A DNA stretch of 64,000 nucleotides from Duodenibacillus massiliensis (GTDB taxonomy: Bacteria > Pseudomonadota > Gammaproteobacteria > Burkholderiales > Burkholderiaceae_F): contig NZ_LT635856.1 in assembly GCF_900128485.1 (NCBI RefSeq), positions 14,045-78,044 of the forward strand. Reading direction: 5' to 3'. Made by a program: the position numbers and the translations under genes. The notes below the pieces were generated by a model. The model did not search any database and was not told the DNA's origin. It saw nothing but the letters and a program-made list of their open reading frames with translations. Positions within the stretch are counted from its first letter, which is position 1. Each line of letters opens with the position of its first letter. Shown in pieces: positions 24,569 to 33,702 of this stretch.

Positions 24569-27500
24569 GCCGGAATCCCGTTGTTTCTGATGATGCACAT
24601 TGCGGCCGTTGCCAATCCAGCCATATCCGTATCCGCCTGCTTATCAATCGAGGCTTCATCCGCCAAAATCTCCGCAGCCGTCTTTTGGTGTTCAATGCCA
24701 TTTTCATCCTTGAATTTATAGATAAAATCAGGATTAAGCGCAGCCAAATCCTCAACCTGCACACGTTCGGAATTTTCTTCGGATAGTCCTTCGAGTTCGT
24801 GAGCCTGATGCGCTTCAAGTTCAGACACTGCTTTCGCCTCAGCGTCCAATCCTGCGTCCGGCGGAATATCGGGCGGAGGTTCTGACGCAACTCCGGCATC
24901 TTCGGCCACAGTCTCTACGACCGACTTCACCACGTTTTCGGCCGGCTTTTCTGCCTGCTGCATCGCTTGCAGGGTATTGCGCATCGCCGCCACATCCACT
25001 GCCGGCAAAGCCTCACGGAATCCTTCAGTAGCCCCTTTCTCGCGCATCGCTGCATTGCCTTCGTCAATCAAGCGATTTTGCGTATCACGGAAGATACCCA
25101 TAACATCGGCAAGGTCTGTCGAGACGTTTTCTGCCTCACCAAACAAACCGCCCTGGGGGCCGTTGCCGGACGACTTCAGTCGGTTTTCCACCGCAGCCGC
25201 GAAAGGTTCAAGCACCCGAGCAATGGCCGCAGCCGAGTTCTGATTCTCGGCAATGAAGCCTAAAAGTTGCTGCACCGCCGGGTTATCGCCGAACACGTCA
25301 CCCTGACCGACAATGCTTTCAAGCGGCGTCCCTTCGATCTTCGCGTTACGGATGCGGTTCACCACGTCCACCAAAATCGGGCCCAGGTCAACCGAGCCGT
25401 TCGAGGCTTCTCGGATGTTGATAACGTGAGGCGCGAAAGCCGCCATCGCGTTCAAAATGCGCTTGATACCCTGCTTATCGGTATCGTCCGCCACCAGGGC
25501 CGTCAACGTCCGGTCTCGATATGCTTCATAGAAGACAGCCGCACGGAGTCGATTCGTCGCGGTCTCTGTCGGCCGCCCGTCTGCCGTAAGGAGCTTCCCG
25601 AGAGAATTCGGTTCACCAATGTCAATCGTGAACAGCCGCACCGTCTCCGGAGTCGGCGCACCATCCTCATCGAACTGATACTTCCAAACATTGTTACGGA
25701 TCCGCGGCGAATCCTGCACCGCCGTTTCGAGAGCCGACTTTTCCAAGACGTTCGAAGAATTCGAGCGCTCGACAAATCCCGTCGTCACAGCTTCCGGCGG
25801 CATGATGCGCACCAGTACTGGGCGCTGCATCCCTGCCACCACTTCCGGATTGATCCCCACGGAATGCGCATCGGCCATCAAGTCCTGTCGATATTGCTCA
25901 GCCGTTCCACGGTTATAGGCTTCAGAGAGCCCCGCCATGCGCCCGTTACCAGCTATCGCGTGCATCCGGGAAGGATCAGTTCCGTATCCCTGAACAGGCG
26001 TCCCGTCGAAGTTATTGGAGCGGAGCACCGAATCCGCCTCAACCACGGCGTAGGTCATCGGGATTTTGTGGCTGCCGTCGGCCACGGTTTCCGTGTTTCC
26101 GAGATACCGAGAATCAGGCAACGACCCAAAGGACACAATCGGAGCACCGGAGTCCGTCGTGCGGGAGACGGAAAGTCGCGTGTAGTCCGGAGCCGTGGCA
26201 ATGGCGTTCATCTGTCCGACAGACACTGCGCCCGTACGGTCACGGTTCTGAAGCACTACTATCGTCCCAGCGTCCCCCATCTGGAAGGACTTCGCGAAAG
26301 CATTCTGTGCCTGACGAACCGTTGCATCGTTCACCGGGACGTTCTTCATCGTCTGAGAAACATCCACCCGTTCGCCGGAGTTCATCGCCTGAGCCGCCTG
26401 CTGCTGAGCGCGAATCCCCGCCATGAAGTGGTCAGGAGCCGAACCATTCTGCAGGGGAGCCGTAACCTTTTGATTATTCGTACGCTGAGCTTGAATGACA
26501 CGAGCCGCCGTCACTTGCTTGGAATTCGACCGGAAGGACGCCATTTTGTTTTCTGCGTCGTACATTCGATCAAGCACCCGACGGACTTCCTGAGAAAGTT
26601 CCGGAAGTTCTTCGCCGAACTGCGCCTTGTAGCGTTCGCCGATTTCCTTCTTGGCCGCATCGTCGCCGGAACCTTCGCCCACGAGGTCACGGTACATATC
26701 CATTAGCCACCGGGCAAAGTTGCGGAACATCCCTTTCAGATACACTGCCGGCACCTCACCTTCAGCGAGATAGCGTTCCGTCCAAGCCGCGTACTGCTCC
26801 TGCAGCTTGACTTTCTTCTCGAAAGGCAGGGCGTTGTATTCCTCAACGGACTTGAGACCGAATGCCTTCATCAAGGCGTCAATGTCGGCCCGCGCTTCCG
26901 GGGAAAGGTTTTTGTCGGCCGCGTGCGCAAAGAGATTCGTCAGGTACCAGTGCGAGTGTTCGTGCGAGAACGTGGAAAGATTCGCATTCGGCGTGAGTTT
27001 GATAGTGTTCGTCTGCGGGTTGAAGGAACCGCGGATTTCGCCGATGATCTGATTGAACTCCATATCGAACGCAGGGTCTGCCGGGTTACGCCAATAGCCG
27101 CCATCTTCGGCATAAGCCCACTCGTTCGGCTCATCCACGAAGAAACGAGAACGCTTATCCTCATCCTTCACCCAGGATTCTTTGCCGTCCGCACCTGTTT
27201 CCTTTTTGTAAACAACATCCCCATCGCGCTTGACACCCGTCAACATATCGCGTACAGTGATTTCATCCTCGGTATAACGCGATGCAATAGGATCATTTGG
27301 GGATGAATCGTCGGAGCGCAAAACCTCTGAAGGGCTTCCCCCCGCCGAAGCATCGCCGCCGCGGACAGAGGGCTCAACAATCGGTTGAGCCTTTTCTGTT
27401 TCTATCCCGGTAATTTGATAAGCCGCCAGTCGATCTTTGCTTCCTTTCCCGCCGTCCGAAATCCGATCTTTTACAGTGATTTTGACAAGAAACTCTTTTC

Positions 27501-29388
27501 CGTCGACAACCACCGGAGAGTAGAACCGGTGCATTCCGCGCAGGGTTTTGTCCGCGGATTTAACCCCCTGAGACGCTTTTATGTCTCGGTAACTTTCCGC
27601 AGGGAAAGCGTGCTTCACCACTTCAGGGAGATTTTTCAAAACTACTGCGTTAGCCGCCCGGCTTTCGGTACCGCGCTTTAAACGGGAAATACCGTGAACG
27701 ATCTCATCAGAATCATCGGCGCCAATAGTGAAACGCCACCCGGTAACTTCATTATCCAACGGAACTGCGTTATCACCGCGATACGGCTTGATAAGTTGAG
27801 CCAGCCCCTTGTTATCCGGAACCGCAGAACCGTCGCTCTCTATGCGCGTTACCCTTACCCTGTAATCTGGGTTCTTCGCTGCACGATCTCCGTATTGCCA
27901 GTTCTGCCCCTGGGTCACCGGCATACTGAAGGCTTCCTTCGGTACCTCCGCAGACTTCCCGTCCTCCGACCATACGATCTTTGCCGAGAAGTCCCGCACC
28001 TTGTCCGGCTCAATCCCCAAACGCTTCGCGAGCGCCACGACGGCCAGGGAGTTAATCGCCGCCTGCGTCCCGGCTTGCTCGAAGTTGAACTGACTCTGTC
28101 CTTTGTTGAAAAGAGCCGTCCGCTGATCCTCGTAGACAAGACGGGCCGCATCCTGATACTTCTGCGTTCGAATCTGTTCAGGACTGCGCCAAAACGCCCC
28201 GCCGAAGGCCGCACCCATAACCGCGCTTACCGCCAAGTCCACGCCGTTCAAGTCGTACTGCTGAGCCAGTTGGTTGTAATCCTGATGTTCGAGGATGAAT
28301 TTGATACCCTCGACTTCGGCCACATTCGTCCCGGCATTCGCCGCAGCGCCGTACGCCATGGACATACCGCGACTCGCACCGAGAACCGCCGGAAGCCGCA
28401 TACCTATTGCGTTCATCCCGAACGACACCAGGCCGGCATTGATAGCCGTGTCGCGGTCTACGCCCTCATCCATCAGGCGATTCGTCTCATCGATGCCCAC
28501 GTCAGCGCCGAAAGCCAGTGCGCCGCCGGCGACGCCGCCCGCCAAACCGTAACCAATTGCCTTCGGAAGCGTCTTGAAAAGCCCGTAGACAATCTGAGAA
28601 GCCGTACCCATCGTTTCGGGATCGACCTCAAAGTGAACCTTGTTGTAATCGCGAATATCCCGGGCGGCCTGATCCATGACCGCCTTTTGCCCCTCCCACC
28701 AGGCGCGGGTTTCGTCCCTGCCCATACGGGAGAGAACATCGGCCCCGGTGTTCTTAAAAGCCGTGATAGCGGAGCTCGCCGTCTGTAGCACCGCAGCGGG
28801 AATGCCCTTCCACGTATCGCCAAGCCCTGAGAAGACGCCGAGAGGCATATTGACGCCCGGAAGCGGACGTTCCTCAAACACCTTGTCCTTCAGATCGAGC
28901 ATGACGCCGGGCTCATTGCGCAGGAAGTAACGGCGCAGTCGATCTGCCTCAACCGACGACAGTTTCCGCCCCGGGGTGTAAACGTCCGTCCCTTCAGCAT
29001 TCCGAGACCATACACCCCCCGCCACACCGTCCTGACCGCTGTAAATCGACTGATCCGAGAAAGTCGGATGATTCGGCTTTTTGTATTTATCGCCCAAGTG
29101 ACCGCGCTCATCCTCAGACATCGTGCCGGACTGCAGCTCTCTCCAGGCACCGCGCAAGTCGTAGTCGTAAACGTCCTTTTCGCGGTGATTCTCTGTCGCC
29201 CATGCCTGATATTTTTCTTCCTCATCAGGCGACAAAACGGTATTGAACTTATCCGAATAATCCTCCGAGAACGCATCACGAGGGCCAACGGCATCCGTGC
29301 CCCAGCGGTTGATTCTCGCCTGCCGCATCTGCTCTTCGCTCATCTGCGGTTGCTGAGAGGCCGGGGTATAGATTTCAGAAAACAGCAT
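24565..29388 (-). CDS. Polyvalent virion protein with zincin-like and ParB-like domains
   Basis: 1607 residues. Near residue 806 the motif TFSHEHSHWYLTNL has the HExxH zinc-peptidase pattern. Around 600-660, DKTLRGMHRFYSPVVVDGKE with FLVKITVKD resembles a polyvalent-protein-associated domain. Around 1100-1240, MTYAVVEADSVLRSNNFDG, MHAIAGNGRMAGLSEAYNR and VLVRIMPPE match the DdrB-like ParB-superfamily domain. Residues 250-400 have membrane-like Ala/Gly helices. Such multi-domain proteins are packaged and injected to act early against host defences or chromosome functions. The gene lies between internal virion genes, fitting delivery with the DNA. Exact activities are unproven. Confidence 0.75.
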   Translation of the reverse strand: MLFSEIYTPASQQPQMSEEQMRQARINRWGTDAVGPRDAFSEDYSDKFNTVLSPDEEEKYQAWATENHREKDVYDYDLRGAWRELQSGTMSEDERGHLGDKYKKPNHPTFSDQSIYSGQDGVAGGVWSRNAEGTDVYTPGRKLSSVEADRLRRYFLRNEPGVMLDLKDKVFEERPLPGVNMPLGVFSGLGDTWKGIPAAVLQTASSAITAFKNTGADVLSRMGRDETRAWWEGQKAVMDQAARDIRDYNKVHFEVDPETMGTASQIVYGLFKTLPKAIGYGLAGGVAGGALAFGADVGIDETNRLMDEGVDRDTAINAGLVSFGMNAIGMRLPAVLGASRGMSMAYGAAANAGTNVAEVEGIKFILEHQDYNQLAQQYDLNGVDLAVSAVMGAAFGGAFWRSPEQIRTQKYQDAARLVYEDQRTALFNKGQSQFNFEQAGTQAAINSLAVVALAKRLGIEPDKVRDFSAKIVWSEDGKSAEVPKEAFSMPVTQGQNWQYGDRAAKNPDYRVRVTRIESDGSAVPDNKGLAQLIKPYRGDNAVPLDNEVTGWRFTIGADDSDEIVHGISRLKRGTESRAANAVVLKNLPEVVKHAFPAESYRDIKASQGVKSADKTLRGMHRFYSPVVVDGKEFLVKITVKDRISDGGKGSKDRLAAYQITGIETEKAQPIVEPSVRGGDASAGGSPSEVLRSDDSSPNDPIASRYTEDEITVRDMLTGVKRDGDVVYKKETGADGKESWVKDEDKRSRFFVDEPNEWAYAEDGGYWRNPADPAFDMEFNQIIGEIRGSFNPQTNTIKLTPNANLSTFSHEHSHWYLTNLFAHAADKNLSPEARADIDALMKAFGLKSVEEYNALPFEKKVKLQEQYAAWTERYLAEGEVPAVYLKGMFRNFARWLMDMYRDLVGEGSGDDAAKKEIGERYKAQFGEELPELSQEVRRVLDRMYDAENKMASFRSNSKQVTAARVIQAQRTNNQKVTAPLQNGSAPDHFMAGIRAQQQAAQAMNSGERVDVSQTMKNVPVNDATVRQAQNAFAKSFQMGDAGTIVVLQNRDRTGAVSVGQMNAIATAPDYTRLSVSRTTDSGAPIVSFGSLPDSRYLGNTETVADGSHKIPMTYAVVEADSVLRSNNFDGTPVQGYGTDPSRMHAIAGNGRMAGLSEAYNRGTAEQYRQDLMADAHSVGINPEVVAGMQRPVLVRIMPPEAVTTGFVERSNSSNVLEKSALETAVQDSPRIRNNVWKYQFDEDGAPTPETVRLFTIDIGEPNSLGKLLTADGRPTETATNRLRAAVFYEAYRDRTLTALVADDTDKQGIKRILNAMAAFAPHVINIREASNGSVDLGPILVDVVNRIRNAKIEGTPLESIVGQGDVFGDNPAVQQLLGFIAENQNSAAAIARVLEPFAAAVENRLKSSGNGPQGGLFGEAENVSTDLADVMGIFRDTQNRLIDEGNAAMREKGATEGFREALPAVDVAAMRNTLQAMQQAEKPAENVVKSVVETVAEDAGVASEPPPDIPPDAGLDAEAKAVSELEAHQAHELEGLSEENSERVQVEDLAALNPDFIYKFKDENGIEHQKTAAEILADEASIDKQADTDMAGLATAAMCIIRNNGIPA

Positions 29389-29390
29389 TG

Positions 29391-31499
29391 TTATTCCTTC
29401 GTCTTCACTAAATCGAACTTATAAAGGGAGCCGTCGTCACCAAACACTGATTCCCCGTTAAGCATCAGGCTGTAGGTCACACTGCCGTCTGAGTTCACCT
29501 TTTCAGTCTGCAAGGCGAGTTTCGGCATTTTTGCGGCCAACTCTTCGCCGGTCATCGCTAAACCGCTGACGTAGAACGTGCCACGGGCTTTTTTGACTTC
29601 TTGCGCCTGAGTCTCTACGAGATCGCCCAAGTCTTCTGAGTAAATGGCTGACGACTTAATCCCCTTCGGCATCACGGCTTTCTTGCCGTTGTACGTTTCA
29701 ACATCGCCACCGACTGCCGCAGCTATGGCGTCTTCGATGTTCCCGGAGCCCGCCCATTGCTGATAAGCCAAAATGCCGCGCGCCAATTCCACCGTATCGG
29801 CCCGGGCCGCGTCCGACTTAAACAGCCCCTGCGTCCCATCGTTGTCCGGATTGATAGTTGCGTAAAGCCGTGCCACATTGCCGGTTTCCACTGCCGGATC
29901 ATCTTTGACCTGCTTTTCGGCGATGAGCTGCAGCCCTCGCAGGTACATTTCTCCGGAAGTAATGCCGCCGTCGCCTGGAACAATGTCAAACCCCGCCATC
30001 GCTATAGCGTACTTGTTGCTGTTTCCCTTCAGTTGCCCTGACACCATACGAATCCCGTCCGGACCCGCCGTGTCAGCAATCGTTTTCAAAAGTGCTACAC
30101 GGGTTTCAATCGGCGAGCTATCAAGAAGCGTCACCAGTCCTGCGGCCTCCTGCTTAGAGAAAAGGCGTTGCGGCACCTGCCAATCCTTCGCCATCGCGTC
30201 CGCCATTTCCACGCGCTTCTGAAGTTGCGCTTTCAGCTCATCTGTGTTCTGCCAATTGAGCGGGGTGATGCCGTACTGATTCGTAGCCATCGCGACACCG
30301 ATAGGATCAGACTCGCGTTCCTTCAGAATTTTTACCCCAAGAGCTTTTGCTTCTTTCGTTCGGGCGGAGTTCACGAAATCCATCACTCCGGCGCTATCCA
30401 AGCCCCAAAGATTTCGGGACGCCTGAGCATCCCGCACCTTTGCCGCCTTTTCTGGATCAAGTTCGTCCAAACGCTGCAGTAGCGTAACCGGCAACTCTTC
30501 ATTGTTGTCTAGCGCCTTGTAGGCCGTATTAACAAGATCAGACGCTTCCGTGCGCTTTTCCCATTCACGCGCCGCCAGCGCCTGCCGAACCTTCACCGTA
30601 ACGCCCTGCCGAACGTCGGCATCAGTGCCCTTTGTGGCCTCGTGCGTCGCCTTCAGAATGTCCGAATCGCTTCCAGAAGTCGCGAGCACCTTTTCCACCA
30701 GGTACTCAATGTCCTGTTTCTGCTGACCGGCCTTGATGAGTTTTTCGCTTTTAGCGACCTGCACAGCGCTCATATCGTCTTTGTGCGCCTTCAGCCACGC
30801 ACGAGCCGCCGCAAGGTTCTTGCCCTCAATGAAAATACCGATAGCGTTCGAGTTAACGGTGTCCATCAGTTTCGTCACATCAACCGGAAGGCCAGACTTG
30901 TCAGCCTGCCACTGCAGTTCAGACATTGCAACGGCGTAGCCTGAGTTCGCCCTGTCCATATCGCCGGACTGGACACCGTTCAAAACGTCATTCGTCGCAG
31001 TATTGAAAGTCGCCGCGTGCGTCGCCTTCTCGAATACCGCCTGTTGCTTCACCATATGGGATTGAAGTTCTGCCCCCAACTGCTGATAGGCCGCCTGCGA
31101 ATAGAGGTCATACATCTTCCGCTGACGATCTGTCTTCAGTTGACCGCGGCGATTTGCGAAGAGTGCGCGTCCCTTTTCGAGATACTCTTCCGACAGACTT
31201 TTCCCGTCAGGACGGTTAAGGGCGTTACTGCCCGTGAGATTGCCCCAACCCTCTTCCGGATTCGACTTCAAATCTTCGAGTTCGCTCTTGGACTGATTGA
31301 TAGCGTCCTGCACGAGCGTCTTGTCGGTTTCGGCCTGCCACTTATCCACAGCCGAGACAATCTTATCAGTAGCCCCGGCGACGAGTTTGTCAGTACGCCA
31401 CTTGGAATCCGGCATAGCATGAAGCGTCCCGAGCCCCCTTACAGCGTTCGGAGTCACGCCGCCCTGATACGGATTACCGGGCACAGTGATAGTTCCCAT
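29391..31499 (-). CDS. Internal virion protein, helical (T7 gp15-like position)
   Basis: 702 residues from ATG 31499, overlapping the preceding TAA by one base (TAATG). After a short Gly/Pro start (TITVPGNPYQGG) the protein is nearly all helical with many Gln, Ala, Lys and Asp, as in podovirus core proteins that form the trans-envelope channel. It lies directly after the gp14-like gene and before the polyvalent protein. No motif is recognised; the role is inferred from gene order. Confidence 0.65.
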   Translation of the reverse strand: MGTITVPGNPYQGGVTPNAVRGLGTLHAMPDSKWRTDKLVAGATDKIVSAVDKWQAETDKTLVQDAINQSKSELEDLKSNPEEGWGNLTGSNALNRPDGKSLSEEYLEKGRALFANRRGQLKTDRQRKMYDLYSQAAYQQLGAELQSHMVKQQAVFEKATHAATFNTATNDVLNGVQSGDMDRANSGYAVAMSELQWQADKSGLPVDVTKLMDTVNSNAIGIFIEGKNLAAARAWLKAHKDDMSAVQVAKSEKLIKAGQQKQDIEYLVEKVLATSGSDSDILKATHEATKGTDADVRQGVTVKVRQALAAREWEKRTEASDLVNTAYKALDNNEELPVTLLQRLDELDPEKAAKVRDAQASRNLWGLDSAGVMDFVNSARTKEAKALGVKILKERESDPIGVAMATNQYGITPLNWQNTDELKAQLQKRVEMADAMAKDWQVPQRLFSKQEAAGLVTLLDSSPIETRVALLKTIADTAGPDGIRMVSGQLKGNSNKYAIAMAGFDIVPGDGGITSGEMYLRGLQLIAEKQVKDDPAVETGNVARLYATINPDNDGTQGLFKSDAARADTVELARGILAYQQWAGSGNIEDAIAAAVGGDVETYNGKKAVMPKGIKSSAIYSEDLGDLVETQAQEVKKARGTFYVSGLAMTGEELAAKMPKLALQTEKVNSDGSVTYSLMLNGESVFGDDGSLYKFDLVKTKE

Positions 31500-32275
31500 T
31501 ACTTGCTCCAACTGAAATTAGAAGGCATCTTGAGGCTCCATCCTTGAGCCCCGAATGAGCCAGACGACGTAGCGCCGCTACCGGAACTGCCACCGAAAAC
31601 ATCCTTGAAATCGCTCAAGGTTGCGCCGCTGTACGAGGACTTGCCAGAACCGGACTGTGAGCCGCCCATCTGTCCATTCATAATGTCCATCGCATAGTTG
31701 TTGAAAGTGGTCAGCGCAGCCGCCCATGGAGTAATAGACTTTGCGGCCGAACGGTAGGCAAGTGCCTGATTCTTGTAATCGACAGCCGAACGGCGGTAGC
31801 CCCAGGACTCAGCAACGGCATTCGCCATCACCTGATTCACCTGCATTTCCTTCACAATGTCAATGGAGGTCAGCACTTCGGCTGCCGATCCAGAACCGCC
31901 CACGCGGACGCCCGCTGCAGCCTGCCGGGTTTTGGTAGTTGACTTTGCCTGCCCGGCCTCATACCCAATGGCCGCCGCCTGACGTTCACCGCCGGCCATC
32001 ACGTCGTCTGCCGCCGTCTCGTAGCTCTGCGCCTGCAAATTCATTAAGTCGGCATTCATTTTCATGAGCGCCTTTTCCTGCTTTGCAGCGCGATAGGCAA
32101 GCCACGTCTCGCCGATCTGCATCACGGACGTGTAACCGACCTTGAATCCTTGCTGAAATCGAGAGAAGCCGCCCGCACCTTTTGCGCTCATGAAAGCGTT
32201 TGCGGACGACGAAATCGCGGAGGATTGTGTAGATCCTTCGCTTGTCTGTTTGGTTGGATGGAGATATTGAGGCAT
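31499..32275 (-). CDS. Internal virion protein, T7 gp14-like
   Basis: 258 residues. A helical core with repeated Gln/Ala/Tyr segments (YRAAKQEKALMKMNADLMNL, YRRSAVDYKNQALAYRSAAK) and a Gly/Ser-rich C-terminus resembles gp14-type virion core proteins. First gene downstream of a CCGTCCATAAA promoter candidate (32321-32332), 46 bases before its ATG. It opens the ejection-protein block. Confidence 0.7.
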   Translation of the reverse strand: MPQYLHPTKQTSEGSTQSSAISSSANAFMSAKGAGGFSRFQQGFKVGYTSVMQIGETWLAYRAAKQEKALMKMNADLMNLQAQSYETAADDVMAGGERQAAAIGYEAGQAKSTTKTRQAAAGVRVGGSGSAAEVLTSIDIVKEMQVNQVMANAVAESWGYRRSAVDYKNQALAYRSAAKSITPWAAALTTFNNYAMDIMNGQMGGSQSGSGKSSYSGATLSDFKDVFGGSSGSGATSSGSFGAQGWSLKMPSNFSWSK

Positions 32276-32320
32276 TCGGCACTCCCGGATTTTCGCCGAG
32301 AGTAAACCGAAAGATCAGAG

Positions 32321-32332
32321 CTTTATGGACGG
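32321..32332 (-). promoter_or_regulatory. Late promoter-like motif CCGTCCATAAAG (1 of 6)
   Basis: Minus-strand CCGTCCATAAAG, 46 bases upstream of the gp14-like start; CATAAA could act as a -10 element. It overlaps the spanin stop codon. Five near-identical copies occur at other late-gene boundaries, always oriented with transcription. Confidence 0.65.
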
Positions 32333-32736
32333 ACTACTTTGGCGAGGGCGTCGTGGTTTGCGGCGCAGCGCTGATAAAGTCGGCCGCATTCCGAACCAGA
32401 GTCAGCCAGTCTTTGAACCAAGCCTTCCAGCTCGGTAACTCTTCGTCTAAGAGCGTCTGTGGAATCTCCGCCTGCGGAGCCGTGACCGTCCGCGTGGCGC
32501 AACCGGGCGCGAGCACGATCAAGCTCAGCACGCAAATCGTTGTACTCAGCCTGCGCCAGGTTGATCGTGTCCGTTGCTTTTGAAAGTCCTTCTGCATTCT
32601 TTCTCTCCGCCGCACGTAGCGCATCAGACTGCGCCGCCTCCATGAGGGCAATTTCCCGGTCATAGTGCGCAGAGGTCAACCAAGCTCCTGTGCCAAAAGC
32701 CAGGACGACCGCCACCATGTAGACGTAATCTTTCAC
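32323..32736 (-). CDS. i-spanin (Rz-like)
   Basis: 137 residues. An N-terminal membrane segment (YVYMVAVVLAFGTGAWLTS) is followed by a long coiled coil (LRAELDRARARLRHADGHGS, TDALRRRVTELEGLVQRLAD) and two C-terminal Cys. This is the topology of inner-membrane spanins, which fuse inner and outer membranes at lysis together with the outer-membrane lipoprotein encoded within the same gene. Fourth gene of the lysis cassette. Confidence 0.85.
   Translation of the reverse strand: MKDYVYMVAVVLAFGTGAWLTSAHYDREIALMEAAQSDALRAAERKNAEGLSKATDTINLAQAEYNDLRAELDRARARLRHADGHGSAGGDSTDALRRRVTELEGLVQRLADSGSECGRLYQRCAANHDALAKVVRP
32334..32597 (-). CDS. o-spanin (Rz1-like lipoprotein) nested in the i-spanin gene
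   Basis: 87 residues in another frame, entirely inside the i-spanin gene. Start ATG 32597 has GGAGAG five bases upstream. A basic N-terminus, a hydrophobic stretch and the lipobox LAPGC give a lipoprotein signal, followed by a Pro-containing mature part (TVTAPQAEIPQTLLDEELPS). A nested o-spanin is the classic Rz/Rz1 design. Confidence 0.85.
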   Translation of the reverse strand: MQKDFQKQRTRSTWRRLSTTICVLSLIVLAPGCATRTVTAPQAEIPQTLLDEELPSWKAWFKDWLTLVRNAADFISAAPQTTTPSPK

Positions 32737-32981
32737 AGCTCTACCCCTTCGAGTTTCGCGCGGCGGCGAAGAACGTCGAGATACCCATCCATCACATAGG
32801 TCTGGAAACCATACAGCTCACGAGAGAGCGTCGGCGTAAAGTCCAGCTTCCCCGCATCCCATTTATCAAGCATCGCCCCAAGTTTTTTCCGGCGAATTTT
32901 CAGTTGCAGGTACTCCGCCTTGAAGCGATCTTTGTAGTCATCGCTACACATCAGCGCGGCAGTGTCTTTGAGCTCCATCAT
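32733..32981 (-). CDS. Small phage protein of the crAss001_48-like type
   Basis: 82 residues from ATG 32981 (GGAG six bases upstream, ATGA overlap with the endolysin stop). DYKDRFKAEYLQLKIRRKKL and GAMLDKWDAGKLDF, followed by a helix with LRRRAKLEGVEL, match a small helical family common in phages (crAss001_48-related). Function unknown. It sits between endolysin and spanins. Confidence 0.6.
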   Translation of the reverse strand: MMELKDTAALMCSDDYKDRFKAEYLQLKIRRKKLGAMLDKWDAGKLDFTPTLSRELYGFQTYVMDGYLDVLRRRAKLEGVEL

Positions 32982-33355
32982 TTGCGACTCCTGTAGTCCC
33001 AATAAGCGTGATGACCACGCACGTCAACATGGACGAACGCGTCGTAAAGTCCGACGCCGCCGTCTTTATTGAGCTCCAGGCACAAGTCCTGAAACTCAGG
33101 AATTAACCGCGGATCATCCGGTCGAATATCCGCCGCCATGCCTTTCGTGTGATAAGAATTAGACACGGCCCCGGGAATCGTCGCGTTGTATTCTGGGCTT
33201 CGGTATCCCGAATTAACGAGAACCGGCTTCCCCCACTGTCGGCGGATGCGGTTCAAAAGATTCAAAAGCTCGTCCCGTACGACGTGCGGGAAAGGAGACT
33301 GATGCGGGTCATTCGGACTCTGCAACTCCTTTTCGTCAAAGAAACCGTATTTCAT
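32978..33355 (-). CDS. Endolysin, M15-type peptidase
   Basis: 125 residues from ATG 33355 (GAGG upstream, overlapping the holin stop). NSGYRSPEYN, SYHTKGMAADI (His...Asp zinc ligands) and FVHVDVRG (second His) are the M15 D-Ala-D-Ala/L-Ala-D-Glu peptidase signature. It cleaves peptidoglycan peptides after holin opens the inner membrane. There is no signal peptide, so it is holin-dependent. Confidence 0.9.
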   Translation of the reverse strand: MKYGFFDEKELQSPNDPHQSPFPHVVRDELLNLLNRIRRQWGKPVLVNSGYRSPEYNATIPGAVSNSYHTKGMAADIRPDDPRLIPEFQDLCLELNKDGGVGLYDAFVHVDVRGHHAYWDYRSRK

Positions 33356-33639
33356 CGGCCGCCTCTTTCTAAAAAACTTTTCAGGATGCTCACGCCGTCT
33401 TTTCCCATCATGCCACCCAGCCCGGCAAGCGCCCCCGCGGCCTCGTCCGGCAAACCGTAAGAGTGCGCGGCCATACAGATCAGAAAACCAATGAATCCCG
33501 ACAAGGCTACCGCCCCGAAGAATTCCCACCAAAGGAATGGTTTCGCTTTATCCAACGAGTTCAAATACATCAGACACTGAGCCATAGCGCCCACCGCGAA
33601 GGAAAAAAGGTATCGAAAACAATCGTGGTACTCCTGCAT
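33352..33639 (-). CDS. Holin
   Basis: 95 residues. Two clear hydrophobic segments (about 8-26 and 37-58) and a weaker Gly/Ala-rich third (68-82), with LPDEAAGALAGLGGMMGKDG as found in LydA/HP1-type holins. First gene of the lysis cassette, 52 bases after a CCGTCCATAAA motif, and overlapping the endolysin by four bases. Confidence 0.8.
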   Translation of the reverse strand: MQEYHDCFRYLFSFAVGAMAQCLMYLNSLDKAKPFLWWEFFGAVALSGFIGFLICMAAHSYGLPDEAAGALAGLGGMMGKDGVSILKSFLERGGR

Positions 33640-33690
33640 GGGAATCTCGCCCCTCTTCTAACGGAAGCATTTTCGAAGGGCGAGGCGACT

Positions 33691-33702
33691 CTTTATGGAC
33701 GG
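33691..33702 (-). promoter_or_regulatory. Late promoter-like motif CCGTCCATAAAG (2 of 6)
   Basis: Minus-strand CCGTCCATAAAG immediately after the tail protein stop (33703) and 52 bases before the holin ATG. It provides an independent start for the lysis cassette if functional. Confidence 0.65.

Noticed and set aside
25267-26706. Plus-strand open frame (479 codons) opposite the polyvalent protein
   Set aside because: Arg/His-rich translation with no motif; the minus frame has clear ParB-like domain conservation.
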